Notes under the pieces: generated by a model | The model's database searches: none | Told to the model about the DNA's origin: nothing | The model's input: the letters and a program-made list of their open reading frames with translations, nothing else | DNA from: Bacteroidota bacterium | Lineage (GTDB): Bacteria; Bacteroidota; Bacteroidia; Chitinophagales; Chitinophagaceae | DNA length: 64,000 nucleotides | Assembly: GCA_023428755.1 (NCBI GenBank) | Contig: JAEYWX010000006.1 | Location: 1-64,000 of the forward strand | Reading direction: 5' to 3' | Shown here: one piece after another, positions 54,808-62,864 of the stretch | How the letters are laid out: each line of letters starts with the position of its first letter | Position numbering within the stretch: the stretch's first letter is position 1 | Program-made: the position numbers and the translations under genes

Positions 54808-55890
54808 TTACTTCACATCAAAATCAACCGCTACGTTTGCAGTTGTGGGATGGGCCTGACAGGTAAGAATATAACCCTGTTCAATTTCTTCCTGTTCCAG
54901 TCCCCAATGAACATCCATTTTTACTTCACCTTCCACCAGCTTGGCTTTGCAGGTACAACACACGCCGCCTTTGCAGGCATAGGGCACATCGGCACCTTGC
55001 TGCATGGCTGCATCAAGAATAGTTGTATCGCTGTTGAAAGGGATGGTGAAATCAAAACTCCTTCCATCTAACGTAACTGTGATCTTACTTTGCGGGCCTT
55101 CTTCTTGGTACTTCGTACTTCTTACCTCTTGCTTTTTATTTTGTCCCGGTGTAGTAAACAATTCAAAATGGATTTTCTTTTCGGCAATTCCTTTCTCTTC
55201 AAGGAAGGCTTTTACAGAAAAGATCATGTCTTCGGGTCCGCAAATAAAAAACTCATCAGCCGTTTTCAGATCCAACAGTTTGCTGAAGAGGTCATTGCAT
55301 TTGTCTTTGGTGATCCTGCCGAAATTAACCTCAGCATCTGTTTTTTCCCTGCTTAAAATATGAATGAGGTTGAACCGGTTGATATATTTATTCTTTAACC
55401 CTTCCAGTTCTTCAAAGAAAATAATGGAAGAACGGTTTTTATTTCCATACACCAATGTGAATGTACTTTCAGGCTCAACCGCCAATGTGGTTTTGATAAT
55501 GGAAAGAAGAGGTGTAATACCACTACCGGCAGCAAAGGCAATGTAGTGTTTTCGGTTTGCTGCATCAAGCGTTGTATAAAAGCGGCCGATGGGCGTCATT
55601 ACCTCCAATACATCATTCATCTTCAGTTGCTCATTGGCAAAGCTTGAAAACAAACCGCCTTCTACTTTTTTAATGGCAACTTTCAGTTGTTGCTCCAGCG
55701 GACTGCTGCAGATAGAATAGGTGCGTCTTACTTCTTCACCGTTTATAGTAGCACGCATGGTAAGGCTTTGCCCTTGTGTAAAACGAAAATCTTCTTTTAA
55801 ATTTTCAGGTACATCAAACAGCACCGAAACACAATCGCCGGTTTCTTTCTTTATTTCTTTAACTTTTAATGCATGAAAATGAATAGACAT
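54808..55890 (-). CDS. paaE: Phenylacetyl-CoA epoxidase reductase PaaE
   Basis: 360 residues. FAD domain with R-R-T-Y-S-I-C-S-S (~55-63), NAD(P)-binding domain with A-A-G-S-G-I-T-P and F-I-C-G-P-E-D-M, and a C-terminal plant-type ferredoxin with C-K-G-G-V-C-C-T-C and I-L-T-C. It passes electrons from NAD(P)H to PaaA. The linker between the two halves (~255-262, E-V-R-S-T-K-Y-Q) is encoded by a family A repeat. Lies upstream of paaA in the same direction but behind a separate paaA promoter. Confidence 0.95.
   Translation of the reverse strand: MSIHFHALKVKEIKKETGDCVSVLFDVPENLKEDFRFTQGQSLTMRATINGEEVRRTYSICSSPLEQQLKVAIKKVEGGLFSSFANEQLKMNDVLEVMTPIGRFYTTLDAANRKHYIAFAAGSGITPLLSIIKTTLAVEPESTFTLVYGNKNRSSIIFFEELEGLKNKYINRFNLIHILSREKTDAEVNFGRITKDKCNDLFSKLLDLKTADEFFICGPEDMIFSVKAFLEEKGIAEKKIHFELFTTPGQNKKQEVRSTKYQEEGPQSKITVTLDGRSFDFTIPFNSDTTILDAAMQQGADVPYACKGGVCCTCKAKLVEGEVKMDVHWGLEQEEIEQGYILTCQAHPTTANVAVDFDVK
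55107..55128 (-). repeat. Repeat family A (AAGTACGA type), copy inside paaE
   Basis: On the minus strand GAGGTAAGAAGTACGAAGTA and flank, close to the copy at 49399. Confidence 0.6.
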
Positions 55891-55906
55891 ATGGCAATCA
55901 AAAAAA

Positions 55907-56494
55907 TTAATTTTTATTGTTCAAAGCTGCTTTCGGTTTACTGCCTGCGTAAACTGGCTTGTACGTTTTGAGCAGTTCTGGTAACGTAACACCAACAGCG
56001 GCTTTATAGTTCGGTATTTGTAAATCAGGCGAAAGGTCTTTAAACATCTCCTTCATTCGTTGTTCGTTCCCATTTGATACTCTGATAAATTTCCAGCTTG
56101 CACCATTATCGTAGCTAACTCCGAGATTGGAACTCACACTGCTTACAAGCATTGAATCAACCAAAATTTCCAAATAACTTTCTACCACACATTGCCACTG
56201 GTTGTTGTAACGCAGCACCTGCAATACATTGCCCGTAGCTGTTTTGTTAATAGTGGCATCTTCCAGGCTTTTCATTTGCTGTGCTAAAAACGCAGCAAAT
56301 TTTTCTTTACCACCCAGCATTTCAATTAAGCCGGGATGCATATGCGTGGTAAAACCTTTCCAGTCTTTTTGCAGCATTGCAGTGGAGATGCTGTCCATCC
56401 CTGCAGTAATATTTTTTTTAAGGACACTGGTATCTGTTTGTGCTGTTGCTAAAAGCGTACACACACAAAAGCACAGGAATAAGAATTGTCTCAT
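55907..56494 (-). CDS. Secreted protein of unknown function between the regulator and paaE
   Basis: 195 residues with a signal peptide (ends in A-T-A-Q). The mature part resembles small NTF2-like or SnoaL-like proteins in size and pattern (M-L-Q-K-D-W-K-G-F ... G-G-K-E-K-F), but this is weak. The 16-base gap to paaE suggests co-transcription. Whether it has a role in phenylacetate use is unknown. Confidence 0.75.
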   Translation of the reverse strand: MRQFLFLCFCVCTLLATAQTDTSVLKKNITAGMDSISTAMLQKDWKGFTTHMHPGLIEMLGGKEKFAAFLAQQMKSLEDATINKTATGNVLQVLRYNNQWQCVVESYLEILVDSMLVSSVSSNLGVSYDNGASWKFIRVSNGNEQRMKEMFKDLSPDLQIPNYKAAVGVTLPELLKTYKPVYAGSKPKAALNNKN

Positions 56495-56541
56495 TACAAC
56501 AACTGAAATCGTTTCGAAGTAAATAGATATGTAGGCCGGGT

Positions 56542-57132
56542 TTATTTTCGTAAACCATCGATCATGATCAATACCATATTGTCTTCCAGCTCAGCACCAC
56601 TGATCTTGGCAGTGGAACGGTGCCAGCTTTCAATACCACTTACAGAATGCAACAGAATTACAACGGCAGTGGGGGCATCAATTTTTTTGATCTCGCCTTT
56701 TTTCATTCCATCTTCAATGATAGCGGCAAAACGTTTTCTGTAATTACGACGCTGCGTGTGGAAGTTCGAGCGGTAAGGTTCATCAAGATGTTTCCATTCC
56801 CGATCGCTTACCATTACTTCCTCGTAGTTGTCGATCATTTGCTGAATGTGAAAACGAAGCAGGGTTTCGATCTTTTTGATCGGACTCAGGCTGCCACTTT
56901 CAATTTCATCGAGATGCAGGTTAAAACGATTGGCTACATTAAAACATACTGACTCCAGTATCTCGTTCTTGGAGCGGATGTGATTGTACAAGCTGGCAGC
57001 TTCTATACCTAGGTTCTCAGCCAGGTCTCTCATACTGGCTGCGCCAAAACCTTTTTCCCTGAACAGGGCGGCGCCGGCTTTTACAATGAGGTCTTTGCGG
57101 TTGCCGTTCTTCGGCACTTTCAGTTTTCCCAT
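56542..57132 (-). CDS. TetR/AcrR-family regulator, probable PaaR-like repressor
   Basis: 196 residues. N-terminal HTH (~14-58): G-A-A-L-F-R-E-K-G-F-G-A-A-S-M-R-D-L-A and G-I-E-A-A-S-L-Y-N-H-I-R-S-K. The C-terminal ligand domain is typical of the family. Position at the head of the paa region and the CNAACGNNCGTTNG-like site in the paaA promoter make a PaaR-type phenylacetyl-CoA-responsive repressor likely. Its own -7 box lies 4 bases before the ATG. Confidence 0.9.
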   Translation of the reverse strand: MGKLKVPKNGNRKDLIVKAGAALFREKGFGAASMRDLAENLGIEAASLYNHIRSKNEILESVCFNVANRFNLHLDEIESGSLSPIKKIETLLRFHIQQMIDNYEEVMVSDREWKHLDEPYRSNFHTQRRNYRKRFAAIIEDGMKKGEIKKIDAPTAVVILLHSVSGIESWHRSTAKISGAELEDNMVLIMIDGLRK

Positions 57133-57136
57133 GTAA

Positions 57137-57144
57137 CAAATGTA
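57137..57144 (-). promoter_or_regulatory. Candidate -7 box of the TetR-type gene
   Basis: TACATTTG on the minus strand, 4 bases before the ATG, which implies a leaderless or nearly leaderless mRNA. Confidence 0.5.
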
Positions 57145-57319
57145 ACGTGTTTGCCGCTTTTTTTAAAAATACCGTTTAGTGGGTATGGCATGAGTTTTTG
57201 CAACGAAGTAAATTTGAGCTATCAACAAAGCAATTGATACTACCTGCAAAATGATGAGCTGTACCCAATGCCCCTTTTTACAAGTAGAAAAGGTTGCCCA
57301 AACCATTAAAATCAATCAA

Positions 57320-57787
57320 ATGAAACAAAAGCTTCTTTTCCTCGCCCTGATTTGCGGAGCTATGATGATGGCAGCTCCGGCAAAAGCCCAGTCTGACTAC
57401 TACTATTACGAAAGTATTTCCAACCCCAGCAAAAGCATTAACTTTCTGATTGGTGTGTATGTAACAAAAAATGAATTTATTACCCGTGACGATGGGACGG
57501 GCTATACCAAGATCCGCATGGCGGTGATCAACCAGGAAGGTGCCGATCCGTTTAAATGGAGCGACTACAAGATCTACATCAAGTTAAAGAACAACGATAT
57601 GTTCTACAACTACACCACCCAGGCAAAAGATGGCGAACTGGCCTGTAACTGGACTGTACAACCGGGACAAAACCATATTCAATATGTTTGTTTCGACAAA
57701 GCCTTTGATATCAGCCAAATCGATATGATATGGCTGGGCATGAGCGATAATAAGTTCTTCGACCTCGTTCGTAGCGATAAGAAGTAA
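57320..57787 (+). CDS. Small secreted protein, unknown function
   Basis: 155 residues from ATG 57320, with a clean signal peptide ending in A-K-A-Q. An in-frame ATG at 57251 would add 23 residues before it. TAAATTTG at 57209-57216 may be the -7 box. The mature protein is beta-rich with many Tyr, Asp and Lys (Y-Y-Y-Y-E-S). No family recognised. Strong terminator downstream. Confidence 0.8.
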   Translation: MKQKLLFLALICGAMMMAAPAKAQSDYYYYESISNPSKSINFLIGVYVTKNEFITRDDGTGYTKIRMAVINQEGADPFKWSDYKIYIKLKNNDMFYNYTTQAKDGELACNWTVQPGQNHIQYVCFDKAFDISQIDMIWLGMSDNKFFDLVRSDKK

Positions 57788-57807
57788 AAACGGGTTTCGT
57801 TAGTGTA

Positions 57808-57838
57808 AGCGTTGCCGGCAATGGCAACGCTTTTTTTT
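57808..57838 (+). terminator. Intrinsic terminator
   Basis: AGCGTTGCC/GGCAACGCT stem with a 6-base loop and an eight-T run. Confidence 0.93.
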
Positions 57839-57870
57839 GTGCAATCTTTCATGGATAGGCCTTGAGCCAT

Positions 57871-57878
57871 TACCTTTG
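57871..57878 (+). promoter_or_regulatory. Candidate -7 box of the PfkB kinase gene
   Basis: TACCTTTG, 45 bases upstream of the ATG; no clear -33 element. Confidence 0.45.
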
Positions 57879-57923
57879 TCGGCATCCGTAAAAAAGCGGA
57901 AAACTTAAAAACAAACTCTCCTT

Positions 57924-58847
57924 ATGTCATTAGTTGTTGTTGGCTCTATGGCCTTTGATGCAATTGAAACCCCTTTCGGTAAAAGTGATAAGATCATTGG
58001 CGGTGCAGCTACCTATATTGCCTGGAGCGCTTCCAACTTTACCCAACCTATCAAACAGCTCAGCGTGGTGGGTGGCGATTTCCCTAAAGAAGAGCTGCAT
58101 ATGCTCGAAGCCCGTGGTGTGGTAACCGAAGGTGTGGAGATTAAAGAAAACGAGAAATCATTTTTCTGGAGCGGCCGCTACCACCTGGATATGAACACAC
58201 GTGATACACTGGATACACAATTGAACGTGTTGGCCAATTTTAATCCGGTTGTGCCCGAGAGTTACCAGGATTGCGAATTCCTGATGCTGGGTAACCTGGT
58301 GCCTGCGGTGCAGAATGCAGTGATTGATCAAATGAAGAAGAAACCAAAGTTAGTTGTGCTCGATACCATGAACTTCTGGATGGAAATTGCCATGCCCGAT
58401 CTGGAGAAAGTATTGAGCAAAGTGGATGTGTTGATGGTGAACGACAGCGAAGCCCGCCAGCTGAGTGCACAATATTCGTTGGTGAAAGCGGCGAAAGTGA
58501 TCATGAACATGGGTCCGAAATACCTGATCATTAAAAAAGGGGAGCACGGTGCGTTATTGTTCCATGAAGACCAGGTGTTTTTCGCTCCTGCATTACCGTT
58601 AGAAGATGTGTTTGACCCCACAGGTGCAGGTGATACGTTTGCAGGTGGCTTTATTGGCCATATTGCCAAAACCAAAGACATCAGTTTTGAAAATATGAAA
58701 ACGGCCATTATTGTAGGAAGTGCCATGGCCAGCTTCTGCGTTGAAAAATTCGGCACCACCAAACTGAAAGAAATTTCAAAAGCTGAAATTGATGCACGTA
58801 TTCAGCAATTTGTACAACTGGTAAATTTTGATATTGAATTGGTGTGA
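57924..58847 (+). CDS. PfkB family carbohydrate/nucleoside kinase
   Basis: 307 residues. Ribokinase fold: N-terminal V-V-G-S-M-A-F-D and G-G-A-A-T-Y-I-A, C-terminal D-P-T-G-A-G-D-T-F-A-G-G-F with the catalytic Asp and anion hole. Substrate not clear; sugars and adenosine are both possible in this family. Single gene. Confidence 0.94.
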   Translation: MSLVVVGSMAFDAIETPFGKSDKIIGGAATYIAWSASNFTQPIKQLSVVGGDFPKEELHMLEARGVVTEGVEIKENEKSFFWSGRYHLDMNTRDTLDTQLNVLANFNPVVPESYQDCEFLMLGNLVPAVQNAVIDQMKKKPKLVVLDTMNFWMEIAMPDLEKVLSKVDVLMVNDSEARQLSAQYSLVKAAKVIMNMGPKYLIIKKGEHGALLFHEDQVFFAPALPLEDVFDPTGAGDTFAGGFIGHIAKTKDISFENMKTAIIVGSAMASFCVEKFGTTKLKEISKAEIDARIQQFVQLVNFDIELV

Positions 58848-58996
58848 TGGAATGATATTTTAGAATGAACGCCTCCGACATTTGTTGGGGGCGTTTGGCT
58901 ATCATGGGGAATCGTTTTAAATTCATTTTATGAATAAAATGAAGATTTTGCACTACTTTGTTATATACAATAATTACCAACTATTTTAACAGGCAA

Positions 58997-59635
58997 ATGT
59001 TAGCCGATTTACAAAACCTGCTCTCAAAGGAAAAATTTGCACATCAGGTTTGGATTGATCGGGGTTTAAACCCATCATCAAAATCTATATGCATTTTTTT
59101 ACAATCCGAGTTGAATTTGATAATTGAGGAGTTATTAAAGCTACCTTCAAATTACAAAGATTCGCATAAAATTTTTTTACAAAACTCACTAAAGAATTTT
59201 GACAAGTATGATTTGGAATCAGAAGAAAAGGAATTGCTTGTTGACTACTTTTCAGAAATTTCTAAGCTGATAAATATTGATATAGATAAGAACTTGAATT
59301 TCTGGCTTTATGGTTTTGATCCTGATGAAGTGCCAAAAACTAAACCAGTCGAAGTTTTAGAGATAATAGAAAATAATTGTACGAGTTGCCAGGCTTCTTT
59401 AAATATTGAAGTTTTAAAAAACAGGAAGAGTGTACCTGCACTTTGGTTAATTGCTCAGTGTAACAACTGCAATCATTTAAACTTGCTGTCTATTTACGAG
59501 GGTATTGACAGGTTTAAAAATGGGAATTTTTTTGTTTTTGAATTGTTGAGGAAAAATGAGTACACATTAGAAGAAGCTTTAAAAAAATTAGAATTTTTTC
59601 GAAAAAATAATCCAGACAATAAAAATAGCAGCTGA
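58997..59635 (+). CDS. Unknown protein with two CxxC pairs
   Basis: 212 residues from ATG 58997; an in-frame upstream start at 58958 is possible. The first ~110 residues are helical and weakly resemble DUF4844 (L-L-S-K-E-K-F ... L-N-F-W-L-Y-G-F). The C-terminal part has C-T-S-C and C-N-N-C, a possible zinc ribbon. The gene is clearly more AT-rich than its neighbours (many Asn, Lys, Ile, Leu), which could mean recent acquisition. Confidence 0.75.
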   Translation: MLADLQNLLSKEKFAHQVWIDRGLNPSSKSICIFLQSELNLIIEELLKLPSNYKDSHKIFLQNSLKNFDKYDLESEEKELLVDYFSEISKLINIDIDKNLNFWLYGFDPDEVPKTKPVEVLEIIENNCTSCQASLNIEVLKNRKSVPALWLIAQCNNCNHLNLLSIYEGIDRFKNGNFFVFELLRKNEYTLEEALKKLEFFRKNNPDNKNSS

Positions 59636-59737
59636 AAAAGAAACACTGCAAAAGTCCATCAATCAAAAAGTAATACAGCGGGGGAAGTATCTTACACTAT
59701 CGTTTTGATGTAATCAACAGCATGATCAACTGATTTT

Positions 59738-60784
59738 TCACAACGCACTCTTTACATGCGTTGTAATCAATACCCGTTTTAAACTACGGTCAATAATTTC
59801 GCCCATGCTTTTGCAACGGGAGAAAACAGGGTCGTCATAGTGCTCGGCCAGTTCGTAGCCCAGCTGCTTTATTTTTTCCGGCGTGGAAATTTCATCTTTC
59901 ACCACCACATCACGCAAATCCCGTAAACGGTAACGCTCTTCCCGTATGCGGCGGGCAATCAGGGCCCGTTCTTCCTGCTGGTATTGTTGCACCACTTCAC
60001 GGTTCAGATGTTTTTGTACCAACTCTACAAACGGATAATTTTCTTTAAAGAACTGCGGCAGATAAATATTTTTACTGCCTTCGTAAAACTGCTGATCAAA
60101 ATCGATCGCACGGATGAAGAATTTATAATCATCAAAATCGGGTGTAATGATGAATACAAAATTGTATGCACGCATATCGCCCAGCAAACGCAAAAAGCAA
60201 CGCTCGTTAAACTTCACAAATTCTTTTGCAACACGTTTCAGGTTATACTCCGGCCGGCGTGGTATTAATTTCAAAAACTGATCGCCCGGTATACCTGCAA
60301 TATGTTCTTCTACCAATGTGTTTCCATCGCACAGATAATGCACAGGATTGGGCGATAGTAACTGCTCCAGCTCCAAGCCATAAATGCGGGAAGCATCGGC
60401 CGTTTTAATATAGAAGTAATCGTACACATCGTTGTACTTATTTACAATTTTAATGCGGTACGGATGCGAGTTACCAAACGTACAGTAATCGATGCGTTCG
60501 ATGTAGAGATGATTGAGTGCCTTGAGATCACCGGCTGCTTTTAATTTAGCGTAGATCACTTTAATGTGATCGTGTATCCTTGTTATTTCCGATTGCGGGT
60601 AGATAATGGTTTCCCACAACGTATCTTTTCCAAACTTGTCGAACAGCGGTATCGACTCTGCATAGTACTTTAAATCATCGTACGATACCGGAAGCTTCTG
60701 TTCCTGGTGGTACAGCCGCAGATACTGATGCAACGGTTCGCTGATGGGGTAGAATATTTTTTTGCGGCTGATCATGTTATCCAA
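59738..60784 (-). CDS. Unknown protein with kinase-like catalytic pattern
   Basis: 348 residues, no signal peptide. The order L-V-E-E-H-I-A-G-I-P-G (~160), L-L-G-D-M-R-A-Y-N-F-V (~200) and I-R-A-I-D-F-D-Q (~225) looks like the hinge, catalytic loop (D-x-x-x-x-N) and metal-binding Asp of aminoglycoside-phosphotransferase- or protein-kinase-like folds. A positively charged, helical C-terminal third follows. No glycine-rich loop is evident, so activity is uncertain. I do not recognise the family. Confidence 0.75.
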   Translation of the reverse strand: MDNMISRKKIFYPISEPLHQYLRLYHQEQKLPVSYDDLKYYAESIPLFDKFGKDTLWETIIYPQSEITRIHDHIKVIYAKLKAAGDLKALNHLYIERIDYCTFGNSHPYRIKIVNKYNDVYDYFYIKTADASRIYGLELEQLLSPNPVHYLCDGNTLVEEHIAGIPGDQFLKLIPRRPEYNLKRVAKEFVKFNERCFLRLLGDMRAYNFVFIITPDFDDYKFFIRAIDFDQQFYEGSKNIYLPQFFKENYPFVELVQKHLNREVVQQYQQEERALIARRIREERYRLRDLRDVVVKDEISTPEKIKQLGYELAEHYDDPVFSRCKSMGEIIDRSLKRVLITTHVKSAL

Positions 60785-60848
60785 CTTCGGGCTTCAAGTT
60801 AAAGAAACTTTGGTTGCCGCAGTTTGAGGCGTTTGCTGATTTCCGTCA

Positions 60849-62570
60849 TCAGAATCTTCGTGCAAGCACCACCTGGTTTTTAAACCGTTTTACCTTCCCC
60901 TGCAGGTTAAACACTTCGGTGAAGATCACATAGGGACCAAGTGGAAGCTGCTGAAATTTATCATTCAACCCATCCCAACGAAAATTTCCCTGCTGACTAC
61001 AAATAGCATTCCGCTGCAATGCTTTTACCGGTCGGCCCGCCGCATCAAACACCGTAATACTCATCACATATCCTGTTTCTGGAAATCGATAGCTGATGGT
61101 AAGAAAATCATCATTACCATCGTTATCCGGAGAGAATACTTCCGGCGTTACTGTTACATCGCCCTGTACCTGTAAGTCTAACCGAAACTGTGAGTTTTGA
61201 TAAGATGGCGTGCCGTAACCCACATCTTTTGCGGCGCTATGCCAGTTGTCTTTGTTTTGCGTGCTGGCATTGGGATCAATCCGTTCCAAAGCAATGCCTT
61301 CATAATTATTGATCAATGCAAAATGCCATTTCTCATCATAGCTCAGTTCATCAATCACCAATCCTCCATTATCCGTTAACACTACTGTTCCACTTGCATC
61401 GGGATAAGATGGCATGGAAGAGATGTTCAAAAATGCAGACAGATTTTTTGCAGTGAACTGCCGTTTTACAATTTGCTCATCAGCACTCAATACATAATAC
61501 TCACCGGGAAACATTGCCAGGTCAACTGAACTCAGCGGACGTAATCCTGCAAGTAAACCCGTGCTGTTTCGGTTACAAAGCAAGATCGTTTTCAGGTTGA
61601 TGATCTTGTTACTCCGGTTATAGATCTCCACATAATCGGTACCATCACTGGTTGGATTAAACAATACTTCGTTGATGATAAGATCATTGACAGCAACAGC
61701 GGAACTAAGCCCCGCTTTGGCTTGATTAAAGCCAGCAATACTGTTGCCTTTACAGTCGGTTACATTGTTGGCCGTAATTGTGTACGTAGTGCCAACCTGT
61801 AATGGATTGCTCAATGTTAATTGTACAGTATTGAAGAGAGGTGCTATGCAAACTGCGGAAAGCGGTGAGCCTGCACCGTTACTTAGCTGGTAGTTGGCTG
61901 CTGTAGCTGCGGACAAGCTATCCAACGGTTCATCAAAACTCAGGAGGATTGTTGTGTTATCAATTGCAAATGCTTTCAGCAAAGCCGGGGGCGTTTGATC
62001 GGTATTGGTACCATCAACCGAATTTTTGTTGCCCGGTGTTCCTCCACGTGGATCAATGCTTGCACGCCAATTACTGCCACCGTTGCATGGGTTGTTTACA
62101 TCAACCATTTCCAACGTCCAGCCGCCATCGCTTTTTACTGCATTGTTAAACCAACTTAAGTTGTATTCTACTGCATGTACAATGGCGCCCGTATTGTTGC
62201 GAAGAAAAATCAGTTCACCTGTATTATCAAGTGAAGGAAAGCTGGTAACGCCAAAAGTGCGGCCATACTGTTGCATGGTTAGTGCTGCTGTTGTACCACA
62301 AATAATTGCACTGCTGTCGGGTTGTAGTAAAAAATTGGGTAATGCACCACTGATGCCGCTGCCATCGCCCACACGCCATCCTTGCAGATTAATGGCAGTG
62401 TTGGTTGTATTACGTATTTCGATCCATTCGTTATTCGGCAAACCAATTTGTGGCGTAGGATCGCTCATGATCTCCGTGATCACAATTGAATAACGGTTTT
62501 GTGCAAACGAACTGTTGCCGCATGCACACAAACAAACAATCGTTACAATAAAAAACAAACAACGATGCAT
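60849..62570 (-). CDS. Lamin tail domain protein with gliding-type C-terminal domain
   Basis: 573 residues, signal peptide ending in S-F-A-Q. Lamin tail domains (~25-145, I-V-I-T-E-I-M-S-D-P-T-P and E-W-I-E-I-R-N; ~300-430, D-L-I-I-N-E-V-L-F-N-P-T), an Ig-like domain between them, and a C-terminal domain with F-S-P-D-N-D-G-N-D-D-F and F-R-W-D-G-L-N, close to the gliding-motility/type B sorting domain. Probably exported by the T9SS to the cell surface. Confidence 0.9.
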   Translation of the reverse strand: MHRCLFFIVTIVCLCACGNSSFAQNRYSIVITEIMSDPTPQIGLPNNEWIEIRNTTNTAINLQGWRVGDGSGISGALPNFLLQPDSSAIICGTTAALTMQQYGRTFGVTSFPSLDNTGELIFLRNNTGAIVHAVEYNLSWFNNAVKSDGGWTLEMVDVNNPCNGGSNWRASIDPRGGTPGNKNSVDGTNTDQTPPALLKAFAIDNTTILLSFDEPLDSLSAATAANYQLSNGAGSPLSAVCIAPLFNTVQLTLSNPLQVGTTYTITANNVTDCKGNSIAGFNQAKAGLSSAVAVNDLIINEVLFNPTSDGTDYVEIYNRSNKIINLKTILLCNRNSTGLLAGLRPLSSVDLAMFPGEYYVLSADEQIVKRQFTAKNLSAFLNISSMPSYPDASGTVVLTDNGGLVIDELSYDEKWHFALINNYEGIALERIDPNASTQNKDNWHSAAKDVGYGTPSYQNSQFRLDLQVQGDVTVTPEVFSPDNDGNDDFLTISYRFPETGYVMSITVFDAAGRPVKALQRNAICSQQGNFRWDGLNDKFQQLPLGPYVIFTEVFNLQGKVKRFKNQVVLARRF

Positions 62571-62632
62571 GCTTTAAAAATAACATTAATCAAACGATTG
62601 CGTAAAAACCTTGGCTGAAATTCGAAAAACAA

Positions 62633-62664
62633 TTTGGTGAAACGCTTTCCTGCATTTAATTTTG
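62633..62664 (+). promoter_or_regulatory. Promoter of the asd leader transcript
   Basis: TTTG (62633-62636), 20-base spacer, TAATTTTG (62657-62664). The leader ORF starts 7 bases later. Confidence 0.65.
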
Positions 62665-62671
62665 GCCCACA

Positions 62672-62728
62672 ATGATGAATACGAAACATACAAAACGCAC
62701 AAAGAAACAGTTCCGCAAGGGAAGGTAA
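62672..62728 (+). CDS. Leader peptide of asd, rich in aspartate-family amino acids
   Basis: An 18-codon ORF, MMNTKHTKRTKKQFRKGR, ending in TAA. Among the first 12 residues, 10 are Met, Asn, Thr or Lys, all made from aspartate through the pathway to which Asd belongs (Asn directly). It starts 7 bases after a promoter box and ends 30 bases before an intrinsic terminator that precedes asd. This matches leader peptides of amino-acid operons such as thr in enterobacteria. The start may be either of the two adjacent ATG codons. Confidence 0.75.
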   Translation: MMNTKHTKRTKKQFRKGR

Positions 62729-62790
62729 CTTAGTACGTTGTGTTGTAAACATAGTAACAGGCCTTCCCGAAATGGAAGGCCTTATTTTTT
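62719..62790 (+). promoter_or_regulatory. Transcription attenuator of asd
   Basis: Terminator: AGGCCTTCC (62759-62767) pairs with GGAAGGCCT (62774-62782) over 9 bp with a 6-base loop, then TTA and six T. Antiterminator: GGGAAGG (62719-62725), the last codons of the leader ORF, is exactly complementary to CCTTCCC (62762-62768), the 5' arm of the terminator. The two structures exclude each other. A ribosome finishing the leader at 62728 would cover 62719-62725 and allow the terminator. A ribosome stalled at the Thr/Lys/Met codons would leave it free, form the antiterminator and let transcription reach asd. No other plus-strand gene upstream needs this terminator. Confidence 0.8.
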
Positions 62791-62793
62791 GCC

Positions 62794-62864
62794 CCGTCTG
62801 ACGCCCTCGTCTGACGGATTTATTAATCAAACAAAAAATTCTGTCAGACGAGGGCGTCGGACAG
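62794..62864. repeat. Two opposed family B repeats forming a long hairpin before asd
   Basis: The copy at 62794-62828 and the inverted copy at 62841-62864 can form a stem of about 20 bp with few mismatches. Related copy at 49357. Confidence 0.7.

Noticed and set aside
57140..57156. PaaR-like operator in the TetR gene's own promoter
   Set aside because: CAAAC and CGTTAC half-sites are visible but the spacing differs from CNAACGNNCGTTNG and several positions fail.
58868..58895. Terminator after the PfkB kinase gene
   Set aside because: An AACGCC/GGCGTT stem is present, but the loop is large and there is no real T run.
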